DNA of 64,000 bases from positions 62,001-126,000 of the forward strand of contig JACSRU010000150.1 of assembly GCA_014879575.1 (NCBI GenBank), written 5' to 3'. Positions 26,430 to 35,448 of this stretch are shown here, in pieces. The translations under genes and the position numbers were made by a program. This DNA comes from Chthoniobacterales bacterium. GTDB lineage: Bacteria; Verrucomicrobiota; Verrucomicrobiia; Chthoniobacterales; Terrimicrobiaceae. The number at the start of each line of letters is the position of its first letter. The stretch's first letter is position 1. The notes beneath the pieces were generated by a model, which worked only from the letters and a program-made list of their open reading frames with translations, did no database searches and had not been told where the DNA came from.

Positions 26430-27767
26430 TCAAATCTTCAGGCTTCCGGCAGGCAGAACACCCGCATCAATCAGGGCTTCCACCGCCTGAAGCAGGGCGT
26501 AGTCGCCGTATTTCCGGCTGACCAATTGGATGCCAAAGGGCCGACCGGACGGGCACCGGCTCGTTGGCACCGCGACGGAGGGAAGGTGACAAAGCGTCCA
26601 GATCAACGAGGGATCCGAGATCTCCACCTCATGTCGCAGGGGTGCCGAACTGGATGTCCCGAGGGAAATGACAATGTCGTAAGGCTCGAACAAAGCGTCC
26701 ACCACCCGCGCAAGGTTTTCCTGGTTTTCAATCGCCGCCAAAAACTCCGCGCCGGAAATCCTCCGTCCCTCCTCGATCATGGAGGCCATGATGGGTGAGA
26801 TTTCCGTGCCGGCCTCAGCCTCCTGCTGGAAATAATAGGAGAGCGATTTCGCGTAGATCGTGGCGTGGGTCGCATGGCTTTCGTCCAGCGGGGACGGCCA
26901 GGAAATTTCCTCCACTTGAAATCCGGGACACCGGGTGACGGCCTCGGCGAGTTGCGTGACGGCTTCCCGGGCATACGGGAGGGCTCCCTCCCAGACGTGG
27001 GTTTTGACAAAACCGACCTTCCAGGGCTTCGAGGAATCCTTCGGTCTCTCACCCGGAAGATCAACATGACGAAAAACAAACGGGTAATCGGGCCCGCTCA
27101 CCCGCACGGCGTTCAAAATCGGACGCAGGCTTTTCCCGTGGGCGCAGACAAATCCGATGGTATCGAGGGAATCCGTGGTTTTCAGGACTCCCGTTCTGGG
27201 GATCATTCCGAATGAGGGCTTCATGCCCCAGACTCCGCAAAAGCTGGCCGGTCGCACGATGGACCCCGCCGTCTGCGTGGCCAGCGCAAAGGGAACCATC
27301 CCCCGCGCCACAGCTGCGGCAGATCCGCTGGAGGAAGTGCCCGGCGTGAATTCCTCGCCGTGCGGGTTCAGCGTGTCGTTGAGCGCATGGACGGCGAATT
27401 CCGCCGTGACCGTTTTCCCGATGGGAATCCCGCCGGCCCGGCGCACGGAATCCACGGCGCGCGCGTTGTTCCCGGGCGTGAATCCCTTCCAGAAAGGCGA
27501 GCCCATTTCGGTCGGAAAATCCTTCGTGTTAAAAATGTCTTTGATCCCGAACGGCATCCCTTCCAGGCACCGCCGATTGACGGCATCCGCCGGCAGGATG
27601 CGCTCGCGGGCCGTTTTGACATCGTGGCAAACCCAGGCCTGGGTCTGCGGTTCCCAGGCGGCGATGGTCTCTTCGACTGTCGCGAGGAGATCCTCCGGAC
27701 GGAGTTCCTCCGTGGAGATTTTTTCGACGAGATCGGGGATCGAATGCTGAAGAAAGAGCGATGTCAT
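26430..27767 (-). CDS. Amidase-signature family amidohydrolase
   Basis: From the ATG at 27767 the protein has 445 residues. The catalytic triad is visible: Lys76 in PFGIKDIF, cis-Ser145 in GTSSSGSAAAVA and Ser169 in TQTAGSIVRPASFCG. The spacings of 69 and 24 residues equal those of malonamidase E2 (Lys62, Ser131, Ser155). The family hydrolyses amides; GatA is a member that releases ammonia from glutamine. It lies 50 bases downstream of a sugar amidotransferase gene that needs an ammonia source, so a supply role is possible, as is direct action on an amide of the sugar. The in-frame extension to 28151 overlaps the neighbour and is rejected. Confidence 0.9.
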   Translation of the reverse strand: MTSLFLQHSIPDLVEKISTEELRPEDLLATVEETIAAWEPQTQAWVCHDVKTARERILPADAVNRRCLEGMPFGIKDIFNTKDFPTEMGSPFWKGFTPGNNARAVDSVRRAGGIPIGKTVTAEFAVHALNDTLNPHGEEFTPGTSSSGSAAAVARGMVPFALATQTAGSIVRPASFCGVWGMKPSFGMIPRTGVLKTTDSLDTIGFVCAHGKSLRPILNAVRVSGPDYPFVFRHVDLPGERPKDSSKPWKVGFVKTHVWEGALPYAREAVTQLAEAVTRCPGFQVEEISWPSPLDESHATHATIYAKSLSYYFQQEAEAGTEISPIMASMIEEGRRISGAEFLAAIENQENLARVVDALFEPYDIVISLGTSSSAPLRHEVEISDPSLIWTLCHLPSVAVPTSRCPSGRPFGIQLVSRKYGDYALLQAVEALIDAGVLPAGSLKI

Positions 27768-27781
27768 GGAGTGAAATAAGG

Positions 27782-27817
27782 GGCTCGCAAAAAGGTCGCA
27801 AGCACCCTTCGCGAGCC
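27782..27817. other. Stem-loop between amidotransferase and amidase genes
   Basis: GGCTCGC at 27782-27788 pairs perfectly with GCGAGCC at 27811-27817. Inside it, AAGG and CCTT can extend the structure. It sits directly after the TGA of the amidotransferase gene and upstream of the amidase ATG. There is no T-tract, so it is not a classical terminator; it may slow polymerase or stabilise the processed mRNA. No comparative support is available. Confidence 0.4.
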
Positions 27818-29056
27818 TCAAGATTCCCTTGCGACCCTTGGATCGGGCGCGCCGAGGTGCTTGGCGATGATCTGCTGGACGAAAGGGATTGTCCTCTCGG
27901 CGTTTTCGCGGTCCTTGCTTCGGACCGGAACGTCGAGGTGCTTCAGATCCTGAAGTCGCAACGAGGTGATGTGATCGTAAAATTCGTCTTCGGAGAGCCC
28001 GGTGATGTGCAGGTAATAATCCAACGCCCCGGGACGTTCCTGATCGTGCTTTTTGACCAGCTCGAATCCCTCCTCGCGGGTGAGCAGGCCGTTGCGGACA
28101 TCCACGGAGGCCTGCCAGGTGGCTCGCCCGAATCCGCGTTTGAGATAGCATGTGAAGTCATGCACGCCGGCCATGATGCACTCCGCGCTCTTGTAGCCCT
28201 TGTAGGCACCTTCGATTTCGGTCTCCCGCCAGCCGTATGTGTCGCGGATAAATTCCGTCTGCCGTTCTTCGTCCCAGAAGACATAGTCCCCCAGATGAAT
28301 GCCCCACACCCCGGTGTCTTCGATTTCCTGATAGGATGGAAGCGTGAAGGGATGCAGATCCTGCGCCGTCAGGTCGCCGCCGACCATTTCCTCCGCAGTG
28401 AGCTTGGCGGAAATCTTGGTGAAATAATCCCGGTCAAACTTTACTGCGGGGCATTTGTAGGTCGCGCGACCATCGTTCTCGGCGACCGACTCCCCCCAAA
28501 TCAGCAGCGGGATCTTGAAACGCGTGGCCACTTGCAGGGGAAAGGCTCCCACCCCGGAATGGCAGTGCCAGCAGGAATCGCCGATCGCGCCAAGCGACTT
28601 GCGCGCCAGCTTGTTCACCAGCCCGCGCGCGGGCGTGAACTGAAGGTGGTCGAGATTAAAGACCTCCAGGCACCGCTGCAGATTGTAAAATCCGGTTTCC
28701 GAAAACCAGTTGTGGCTGAAGGTCACCGCCAGGGGCTTCATCCCGTAAACCTTCACGAGCACATGGGCCTGAAAGAAGCTGTCCTTGCCGCCGGAAATCG
28801 GAAGGATGCAATCGTAGCCGTTTCCGGCCTTGGCTTTTGCCTCTTCAATGATTTTGCGCAACTGCGCCTCCCTCTGCACCCAATCAATGTGCATCTTTTG
28901 CTCGGACGACCGGCAGGCGGTGCAGATTCCCATTTCATCGAAGGAAACGCCCTCCTGGGTTTGAGGGGTGCAGCAGCGGACACAATACCGCAGGCCCGGA
29001 ATCGGTGCCCTCAAGGCGTCGCGTGTGGAAGGAGGCGTGGTGGCGGATTGGCTCAT
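27818..29056 (-). CDS. N-acetyl sugar amidotransferase (WbpG/PseA/TIGR03573 family)
   Basis: A 412-residue PP-loop enzyme. A Cys4 zinc site is formed by CVRCC (25-29) and CTAC (45-48). The ATP-binding LPISGGKDSFF follows (SGGKDS at 88-93). Conserved segments GLVNKLARKSLGAIGDSCWH and PLLIWGESVAENDGRATY complete the family pattern. Members convert an N-acetyl group of a nucleotide or nonulosonic sugar to an acetamidino group with ATP and ammonia. In Pseudomonas, WbpG works with HisH/HisF-like partners; none is encoded in this window. It overlaps the GNAT gene by ATGA. Confidence 0.92.
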   Translation of the reverse strand: MSQSATTPPSTRDALRAPIPGLRYCVRCCTPQTQEGVSFDEMGICTACRSSEQKMHIDWVQREAQLRKIIEEAKAKAGNGYDCILPISGGKDSFFQAHVLVKVYGMKPLAVTFSHNWFSETGFYNLQRCLEVFNLDHLQFTPARGLVNKLARKSLGAIGDSCWHCHSGVGAFPLQVATRFKIPLLIWGESVAENDGRATYKCPAVKFDRDYFTKISAKLTAEEMVGGDLTAQDLHPFTLPSYQEIEDTGVWGIHLGDYVFWDEERQTEFIRDTYGWRETEIEGAYKGYKSAECIMAGVHDFTCYLKRGFGRATWQASVDVRNGLLTREEGFELVKKHDQERPGALDYYLHITGLSEDEFYDHITSLRLQDLKHLDVPVRSKDRENAERTIPFVQQIIAKHLGAPDPRVARES

Positions 29057-29634
29057 GGTTGTGAGGACAGGGTGGAACTGTGGTTCGGATTGCGAAGCGA
29101 GGCAAGGACGAGACCCGTCTCGCCACCCTCCCAGAGAAATCGCCCGGGCAGAATGGCTTCGACCACCATGCCCGATTTTTCAAAGATCCGGACCATCGGA
29201 CGATTGGATTCCATCGTCCCGGCGGTGGCAAGGCGCAATCCCAGGTGCTCGAAACCGGCGGACAGAACCGCCCTCCACGCGCACAGGCCGAGACCGCGAC
29301 CTCTCAGGTCCCTCTCCCCGATCAGGATCGAAATGTCGGCGGTGGCATTGTTCTCATCCAGCGTCACTCCCAGATTTCCGATGTGTCGGGTGCCTGCGGA
29401 GACCTCCTCGATGGCGAGGAAGTAATTTGGCGAGGCCTGTTGCGCGGCAAAATAATCCCGGCAGGTTTCCATCGTATGAACCCGGTGGCGTTGCTCGGAG
29501 AAGCGAACCGTTTCCGGATCGTTGAGCCAGGCAACATAGCGTGGCGTCAGGTGCCTTTCCCCGAATTCGACAATCCGGAGATTTCCAGACAAAGTCTCCG
29601 GAAAATGCCGAGGAAATGGAGGCTCTTTCGTCAT
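29053..29634 (-). CDS. GNAT-family N-acetyltransferase
   Basis: A 193-residue GNAT protein. LRIVEFGERHLTPRYVAWLN and DPETVRFSEQRHRVHT start the fold; IGNLGVTLDENNATADISIL and IGERDLRGRGLGLCAWRAVL include the acetyl-CoA loop (R-G-R-G-L-G); TAGTMESNRPMVRIFEKSGM is the usual C-terminal motif. It resembles PseH/RimJ-type acetyltransferases that acetylate amino sugars. It follows an aminotransferase gene, so it probably acetylates the amine made by that enzyme. The ATG at 29634 overlaps the aminotransferase TGA. Confidence 0.88.
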   Translation of the reverse strand: MTKEPPFPRHFPETLSGNLRIVEFGERHLTPRYVAWLNDPETVRFSEQRHRVHTMETCRDYFAAQQASPNYFLAIEEVSAGTRHIGNLGVTLDENNATADISILIGERDLRGRGLGLCAWRAVLSAGFEHLGLRLATAGTMESNRPMVRIFEKSGMVVEAILPGRFLWEGGETGLVLASLRNPNHSSTLSSQP

Positions 29635-30908
29635 TTTCCGAGTGCGCCCCAAACCTTGCGGAACGCCGCGACGAGGAGGTCCACCTCGTCTCCCGAGAGG
29701 TCGTGCATGCACATCTCAAAACCAAGATACGTTCGCTCATGGAGGTCTTCAGCCACCGGACAAATGCCCTTGGCGTAGCTGACATCGCGCTTGCAGAACT
29801 CCGCCGTCCACGGAAACCCGCCGCGTCCGTAGGCAATCTTCTTTTGATAAATCGGGAGTTGGTGGATATTTGTGTATCCCGCCGCCAGTCCCTGCACGCC
29901 CTCCGCTTCCAATGCGGAAAGAATCCACGCGCGCGTGGTCCCCAGCAACTCCAGATCCAGAATCATGGGATACATGTAATACGCGTGCGTGCAGCCCTCC
30001 CTGATGATCGGCAGCCGCAATCCCGGGAGTCCGCAAAGCCCCCCGGTGAGCCTCTCGGCGGCTTTCTGACGGGTCTCGACCAGTCGCGACAGCTTCTTCA
30101 ACTGCTCGACGCCGATCGCGGCCTCAATTTCTCCCATCCGAAAATTGTGGCCCACCATGTTGCAGAGGTTTTCGACTCCCTTGCCGCCCACGACGGCTTC
30201 GGCATGGTTGCGGATCAGTTGGAGGCGTTCGGCAATTTCCCCATCGTTTGTGACGAGGATCCCGCCTTCGCCGGTGTGGATGTGCTTGTGGTAGTTCAGG
30301 CTGTATCCCCCGACATGGGCCATCGTGCCGGTGACCCGTCCGTTGTGGAATGTCCCGGGTGCCTGCGCCGTATCGCCGATGACCTTGAGGCCGCGACTCT
30401 CCGCAATATCCATGATCCGGTCGATGTCACAGGACTGCCCGAAGATGTCCACCGCCAGGATCGCCCGCGTCTGGGGCGTGATGTTTTTCAGCAGGGATTC
30501 CGGATCGATGTTGAACGTCTCGGGCTCGATATCCGCAAAAACCGGTATGGCATTCCAATGCAGGATCGCCGTCGCGCTGGCCGACATCGTCCAGGGAGTG
30601 ACAATGACTTCATCCCCGGGTTCGATCCCGATTGCCCCCACGGCCGCCACGAGCCCGGAGGTCCAGGAGTTGACGGTGACGGCGTGTTTGACGCCGAAGT
30701 GTCGTTCGCAGGCCCGCTCAAATTCCTGCACTTTCGGACCTCCGTAAAAATCGGCATCCCAGCATCCGATGAATTGCGAAAGCACGCCCGAGCGGACGAC
30801 AGCAGCGGCCGCCTCGACCTCCTCGGAGCCCATCGCATTATATCTTTTGAAGGGAACCTCCACGGTTTTTGGGCCTCCGTTGATGGCAAGTTTGGGATTG
30901 GTCGTCAT
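29631..30908 (-). CDS. DegT/DnrJ/EryC1 sugar aminotransferase
   Basis: A 425-residue PLP enzyme. VNSWTSGLVAAVGAIGIEPG, VTPWTMSASATAILHWNAIP, VIGDTAQAPGTFHNGRVTGT (Asp179) and YSLNYHKHIHTGEGGILVTN (Schiff-base Lys208) are conserved. The longer form with an N-terminal NPKLAINGGPKTVEVPF is like StsC/AHBA-type members. Its neighbours are an oxidoreductase (Gfo/Idh) and an acetyltransferase. Oxidation, transamination and acetylation are therefore plausible successive steps. The start at 30908 overlaps the oxidoreductase TGA. Confidence 0.9.
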   Translation of the reverse strand: MTTNPKLAINGGPKTVEVPFKRYNAMGSEEVEAAAAVVRSGVLSQFIGCWDADFYGGPKVQEFERACERHFGVKHAVTVNSWTSGLVAAVGAIGIEPGDEVIVTPWTMSASATAILHWNAIPVFADIEPETFNIDPESLLKNITPQTRAILAVDIFGQSCDIDRIMDIAESRGLKVIGDTAQAPGTFHNGRVTGTMAHVGGYSLNYHKHIHTGEGGILVTNDGEIAERLQLIRNHAEAVVGGKGVENLCNMVGHNFRMGEIEAAIGVEQLKKLSRLVETRQKAAERLTGGLCGLPGLRLPIIREGCTHAYYMYPMILDLELLGTTRAWILSALEAEGVQGLAAGYTNIHQLPIYQKKIAYGRGGFPWTAEFCKRDVSYAKGICPVAEDLHERTYLGFEMCMHDLSGDEVDLLVAAFRKVWGALGK

Positions 30909-31867
30909 GGTTGGGATTCTAGCAGAGTGTGAATGCATTCCAAGGTCTGTAGTGCCTGCAGGCCGGTGCAAAGTGCGGAGGGCTTGCCCTCCAGGGCTCT
31001 CGCCATTTCGGCGACGACATGCCGTTGGTAGATGTCGCGTCCGTTGGGGAGGATTTCCGGCGCATCAGCCAGTTTGCGGGAGGGAGGAAAAAGGGGATCC
31101 GGTTCCGCAGGTTCCCAGAAAATCCGTTCGCCGCCCAGTTCGTAACGCAGTCTGCCGGTGGGGCTGACCAGTTCGATTCCGCAGTGCGAATAGTGTTCCT
31201 CTCTTGCTGAGAGCAGGGCCACCCGCCCGCCATGGTAGGTGAGGAAGCCATCCGGCTCCGGATCACTGCCTTCGAGGACTCCCGGAAACCGGGAGGCGCC
31301 GAGGTGCGGGCCAAGCCACATCTCCAAGAGGTTGAGCATGTGGGAGCCATTGTTGTAAATCCCCTTGCTATACCAGGCCACTCCCTTCACCGGCAGGGCA
31401 ATTGCCCCGGAGCGTATCCTTCGCGCGATCTCCAGCGGCCCGGGGTCGGACCTCCGCGGGTAGTTGACGTAGAGCGGAACACCGTATTCTCCGGCAAGCC
31501 GCACCATTTCCCGCGCTTCCCTGATCGAACAGGAGAGCGGCTTTTCACACAGAATCATCCGCGGAGCGGACCACCTGAGGACATCCCTGAGCACGGCTCC
31601 ATGCGTACCCGTGGGCGTCGCGATGACCACGACTTCCGGTTGGAGGGATTCCAACAGGATCCGCGTGTTCTCGAAGGCCGGTGCCTCGTAGAATTCCTCG
31701 AACTCTCCTCTGCGATCCGGCGAAGGATCCGTCGCGCCACCCAAAAAAAAGGCCCGATCAGTCGTAAGGGCGCGGGCATGCGAAAAGACATGGCGCTCGG
31801 AATCGAGGCGGGCATCATAACCCATCCCGATGGCACCCAGCCCGATCAGCGCGCAAGTGTGCGGCAT
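30905..31867 (-). CDS. Gfo/Idh/MocA-family oxidoreductase
   Basis: A 320-residue protein. ALIGLGAIGMGYDARL is the N-terminal dinucleotide site, VVVIATPTGTHGAVLRDVLR and MILCEKPLSCSIREAREMVR include the EKP motif, and VNYPRRSDPG is near the expected catalytic region. NNGSHMLNLLEMWLG supplies the His region of the C-domain. It likely oxidises or reduces a sugar hydroxyl or ketone with NAD(P). The coupling to the aminotransferase suggests that it makes the keto substrate. It ends 3 bases before the SpsF-like gene's neighbour. Confidence 0.9.
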   Translation of the reverse strand: MPHTCALIGLGAIGMGYDARLDSERHVFSHARALTTDRAFFLGGATDPSPDRRGEFEEFYEAPAFENTRILLESLQPEVVVIATPTGTHGAVLRDVLRWSAPRMILCEKPLSCSIREAREMVRLAGEYGVPLYVNYPRRSDPGPLEIARRIRSGAIALPVKGVAWYSKGIYNNGSHMLNLLEMWLGPHLGASRFPGVLEGSDPEPDGFLTYHGGRVALLSAREEHYSHCGIELVSPTGRLRYELGGERIFWEPAEPDPLFPPSRKLADAPEILPNGRDIYQRHVVAEMARALEGKPSALCTGLQALQTLECIHTLLESQP

Positions 31868-31870
31868 AAC

Positions 31871-32617
31871 TTACTTGCGAAATTTTGCCCAGCGTCGGGG
31901 GATGTCGGCATTCTGTCCGGCGAGGTCGGGGTTTGCATCGAGAAATGCGATCATGTCGCCGAGCGAAAAGCCCGGATGTTGCGGCATGAAATGTGTGTAA
32001 ACGGCTTCGACGAGCCGAAAATCCTCCTCCGTATCAACTTCCAGGTGAAAATCCGGTCGGCGAAATTCTTCGGGGGCTTCGAGATTGTGGAGCCGGTAAC
32101 GCTCGGGATGTTGGTAGATGTGGAGTCCGACATGTTCACGCAGCGGCGAGTCCACGGCGCGCCGCTCGGCATCTGCCAGCGTGGAGGCACGATACACCGA
32201 GACTTCCTGCCCCGGCGGGTAGGTTGTTTTCAGGGCGTTCGTCACGTAGTCGAACTCCGGGTGCTCCAGAAAATACCCGATGACAAAATCCACGATATCC
32301 GGATCCGGCAACGGATTGTCGCCCTGGAACTCGGCATGTCCCTCGATCTGAAAAGCCGCCAGGGCACCGGCGACCCGCCCGAGCACATCGTCCTCGCTCC
32401 CGCGAAAGCACCCGCATCCCAGCCGACCGGCCAGTGCCTCGATCAGATCGTTCTCCGGGCTGTCTGTCGTCGCAAGGATGATCCGGTTGATGTGGCGGGA
32501 GCGACGGAGTCGTTCGATCTGGATCTCGAGAAGCGGCTTCCCGGAAATCTCCCGCAGCACCTTGCCGGGCAGCCTGCTGGAGCCAAGGCGGGCCTGTATC
32601 GTTGCGTCAATTTTCAT
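31871..32617 (-). CDS. SpsF-like cytidylyltransferase family protein
   Basis: A 248-residue nucleotidyltransferase. DATIQARLGSSRLPGKVLRE is the CTP-binding loop of the SpsF/acylneuraminate-cytidylyltransferase family, GCFRGSEDDVLGRVAGAL and EFQGDNPLPDPDIVDFVIGY follow. It probably activates the ulosonic acid made by NeuB as a CMP derivative. The family also has members of other function, so NeuA-like activity is inferred from neuB two genes upstream. The ATG at 32617 begins the conserved sequence; the longer frame upstream is rejected. Confidence 0.85.
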   Translation of the reverse strand: MKIDATIQARLGSSRLPGKVLREISGKPLLEIQIERLRRSRHINRIILATTDSPENDLIEALAGRLGCGCFRGSEDDVLGRVAGALAAFQIEGHAEFQGDNPLPDPDIVDFVIGYFLEHPEFDYVTNALKTTYPPGQEVSVYRASTLADAERRAVDSPLREHVGLHIYQHPERYRLHNLEAPEEFRRPDFHLEVDTEEDFRLVEAVYTHFMPQHPGFSLGDMIAFLDANPDLAGQNADIPRRWAKFRK

Positions 32618-32627
32618 TATTGGAGTC

Positions 32628-33731
32628 CTATGCGACAAGTCGCAAAATGTTGTCGGCGGCATCGGGCCGGGCGAAATCCGGTCTCGGACCCCGTGCTTTC
32701 CGATGAGCATCCTTGGAGCGATTCTCATTGATCCACCCCGACAGGGACGCCGCATCCCCGAAGAGAGGAACCATGCCGAGCCGGACAGCTGTGCAGACCT
32801 GCGGGCCAAGGAGACCGGGTTGAAAGGAGGCGACCCGGCATCCGATCAATGCGGCTTCAAGGATCGCCATCGAACGCATGCCGAGCACAAGGTCGCTATG
32901 ATGACAGAGCGGATGCAGCGGCCCGGAGCGCACCATCCGGCATTCGACGTTCGCAGGATGGCCCGGCCATTCGGGAAAGCCTGTCTCGGCGGGATGCGGA
33001 CGATAAAGAAAGACAAACTTTCCGGGAAGCCGTCCAAGCGTTTCCAGAATGCTGCGACAAACGCTTTGTTCCGTGTAACCAAGGAATGGTCCGAGCGGAC
33101 CGCTGTGCCCCGGGGACTCTCCGTAGTCCGCTGAATGCGTTTCGGAGAGAAACGTGACAACGGTTGCGCCTTCTGTCTCCTTCATCGCACCGGGGAGCGC
33201 GGGCGGAGATCCGCGCCAGACTTCCCCCAAGCCGGCAATCAAGGCAAGGGAAGGACTTCCTGTCGCATGGCAAATTTCCGGTGGCACTCCCTCGGCGATG
33301 GCCTCCCGTCGGGCAAAGTCGTCCGGCACGGCAATCGCGTCTGGGAAAGCCCGGCCTGCCCGGGTGGAAAAGCGCAGGAGGTGATTATACCATTCGTCCA
33401 CCACGGCCACGCCCGGCACACCAAGCCTTCCCGCGAGGGCAAGCGCCTCGCGGTCCGGACTCTCATAGCACGTCGTACCACAGATGATGGCGGATGGCTT
33501 CACTTCGCGGATGCAGGCTTCGATTCCTCCGGCAAGATCCTCGATGAACAAGCTGCCGGGCTCCGCAAATAGTGGAGCGAGCGCCTTTCGGGTGACGAGG
33601 AAAGTTTCCCAACCCCGTTGTTTCGCGGGATTGCACAGAGCCGCGAGATTTCGAGCTCCCCCCGCATCGGTTGCGCAGAGCAGGAGTCGCGCCCCGCCTC
33701 TGCGGTGGGATGCTACTCCAGCATGCTCCAT
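32628..33731 (-). CDS. GT-B-like protein of unknown function in the NeuB module
   Basis: A 367-residue soluble protein. RLLLCATDAGGARNLAAL starts a Rossmann-like domain, PSAIICGTTCYESPDREALA and VAVVDEWYNHLLRFSTRA follow, and the second half has FVFLYRPHPAETGFPEWPG and LVLGMRSMAILEAALIGCRV. This layout resembles GT-B folds such as UDP-GlcNAc 2-epimerases, PseG-type hydrolases or polymer transferases. No specific family is recognised. Its position between spsF and neuB suggests a step that prepares the ulosonate precursor. It overlaps neuB by 19 bases. Confidence 0.65.
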   Translation of the reverse strand: MEHAGVASHRRGGARLLLCATDAGGARNLAALCNPAKQRGWETFLVTRKALAPLFAEPGSLFIEDLAGGIEACIREVKPSAIICGTTCYESPDREALALAGRLGVPGVAVVDEWYNHLLRFSTRAGRAFPDAIAVPDDFARREAIAEGVPPEICHATGSPSLALIAGLGEVWRGSPPALPGAMKETEGATVVTFLSETHSADYGESPGHSGPLGPFLGYTEQSVCRSILETLGRLPGKFVFLYRPHPAETGFPEWPGHPANVECRMVRSGPLHPLCHHSDLVLGMRSMAILEAALIGCRVASFQPGLLGPQVCTAVRLGMVPLFGDAASLSGWINENRSKDAHRKARGPRPDFARPDAADNILRLVA

Positions 33732-34771
33732 TTCAGGATTTCATCCTCCCGACAGTCGCGGGAAAGCGCCTGCCCGAGCACCTCTTCCCAGTGCTCCGGC
33801 CCGATGCCGGTTCCCGGGCGCTTGTAGGTCAGATCCGCAGCGGTGAGATGATGTCCGGCTGGCAAGTCCCGCTGGAGAACCAGGCTCCTCCGGGCGTTCT
33901 TGCGGGAAATATTTTCCGAGGGCAGCGGTGCCTTGAGGGAAAGGTCGCCGATCAGCGCGTGGGTGCGGTCCACAAGCTCCCGGAACCTCTTGAGATCGTT
34001 CACATCCATCGCATGATAGTGATCGTTTCCGGGCAGCGTCTTGTCGTGGGTGAAATGCTTTTCGATGATCACGGCGCCGAGCATGTGCGCCGTAAGCAGG
34101 GGAATCATCGACTCGTCAGGATGCGTGTGATCGGAATACCCGATGATCAGATCCGGAAAGGATCGCTGCAGACCCCGGATCATCCCAAGGTGGGCATCCT
34201 CATTTTTCGTGGGGTAGTTCAACACGCAATGCAACAGGGCCACATCGGAACACCCGGAACGGGAAAGCATGTCCACTGCCATGCTGATTTCCGGAAGCGT
34301 GGAAGCCCCCGTGGCCAGAACCACGGGCTTGCCCTTCGCGGCAATCTTTTTCAGGAAGGGAAGATTGTTCAGATCCGCCGAGGCGATCTTGTAAAACCGC
34401 ATCAATGGATCCAAAAATTCGACGGCGGCATCATCGAACGGCGTGGACAGAAATTCGATCCCGACCGACGCGCAATGCTCAGCCAGCACCACGTAGTCGG
34501 AGGCGTTGAACACATCGTATTTCTTAAAGAGTTCGTGCTGGGTGCGCGTCGGCTCGCTCTTCAAATCCCAATAATACGGGGAATCCCGCACGGCGAGCGT
34601 GTCCGCCTTGTAGGTCTGGAATTTTGCGGCATCCGCGCCGCCTTCCTTGGCGAGCTCTATGAGACGCTTGGCCAGTTCGAGCGAGCCTTCGTGGTTGACG
34701 CCGATCTCCGCAATGACATACGGGCGGCTTTTCTGGGAAATGATCCGGTCTCCGAGCGTAAGAAAATTCAT
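33713..34771 (-). CDS. neuB: NeuB-family nonulosonic acid synthase
   Basis: A 352-residue protein. VIAEIGVNHEGSLELAKRLI, GGADAAKFQTYKADTLAVRD, FLSTPFDDAAVEFLDPL, KIASADLNNLPFLKKIA and IIGYSDHTHPDESMIPLL are the conserved barrel segments. A C-terminal SAF (antifreeze-like) domain begins about residue 285 (SRKNARRSLVLQRDLPAGHH). It condenses PEP with an N-acylated hexosamine to give a nine-carbon ulosonic acid. Whether the product is of the sialic, legionaminic or another type cannot be decided. Confidence 0.93.
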   Translation of the reverse strand: MNFLTLGDRIISQKSRPYVIAEIGVNHEGSLELAKRLIELAKEGGADAAKFQTYKADTLAVRDSPYYWDLKSEPTRTQHELFKKYDVFNASDYVVLAEHCASVGIEFLSTPFDDAAVEFLDPLMRFYKIASADLNNLPFLKKIAAKGKPVVLATGASTLPEISMAVDMLSRSGCSDVALLHCVLNYPTKNEDAHLGMIRGLQRSFPDLIIGYSDHTHPDESMIPLLTAHMLGAVIIEKHFTHDKTLPGNDHYHAMDVNDLKRFRELVDRTHALIGDLSLKAPLPSENISRKNARRSLVLQRDLPAGHHLTAADLTYKRPGTGIGPEHWEEVLGQALSRDCREDEILKWSMLE

Positions 34772-34772
34772 G

Positions 34773-35441
34773 TCAGGCGGCGGCTCCGGAGCCGTGTTTT
34801 TGGATGAGGTTGTTCATATGGAGGTCCATGGCGTCTTTGTCGTTGGTGATGTTGGTTTCGTGGCGGCGGTAGCGATACAGCGGGAGTTCGAGCCGGTGAA
34901 TACTGTATTTTTCCGAAAAGCGGTAGCGCAGATCCCGCTCTTCATGCAGCAGGAAACTTTCGTCGTAAAGCCCGATGTCAATCAGTTGCTCGGTCCGGAA
35001 CATGATCCCGCAGGCGATCGGCTCCTCGAGACAATTTTTCCTGGCGAGCACTTCCTCGCGATCATCAACGAGCAGGTAATCGCACGCCACGGCGTCCATG
35101 TAGAGATTGTTCGCAAGCGACATGCTGAGGATCCGCAGAAAATACGCGTTCACGTAGTCATCCGAATCCACCCGCACGACATAGGGGGCGTTTGCGGCAT
35201 GGATCCCCCGGTTGAGCGAGGCGGGCAGGCCGCGGTTCGACTCGTTTTTGATGAGGGTGATTTCTTCCTGGAAAAGTTCCAGCGCGAAGGGTGTCCGGTC
35301 GCTGCTCCCGTCATCAATGACGATGATTTCGAAATCCTCCCGGGGATAGTCCTGCGCCATCAGCGAGCGCAGGCATCTCCCGATGTATTTTTCATGGTTG
35401 AAGACCGGGACGATGACGGAAACTGTCGGAACGTGTTTCAT
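34773..35441 (-). CDS. GT2-family glycosyltransferase
   Basis: A short 222-residue GT-A domain. [60 protein letters not shown] and [14 protein letters not shown] give the nucleotide and DxD motifs. It lacks the C-terminal extensions of many GT2 enzymes. One base separates it from neuB. The donor cannot be predicted; the location suggests it acts on the same oligosaccharide as the NeuB product. Confidence 0.85.
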   Translation of the reverse strand: MKHVPTVSVIVPVFNHEKYIGRCLRSLMAQDYPREDFEIIVIDDGSSDRTPFALELFQEEITLIKNESNRGLPASLNRGIHAANAPYVVRVDSDDYVNAYFLRILSMSLANNLYMDAVACDYLLVDDREEVLARKNCLEEPIACGIMFRTEQLIDIGLYDESFLLHEERDLRYRFSEKYSIHRLELPLYRYRRHETNITNDKDAMDLHMNNLIQKHGSGAAA

Positions 35442-35448
35442 GGGGAGT

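Noticed and set aside
27768-28151. In-frame N-terminal extension of the amidase (about 128 codons).
   Set aside because: It lies inside the amidotransferase gene and is Arg/Pro-rich without family similarity; the ATG at 27767 starts the normal amidase sequence.
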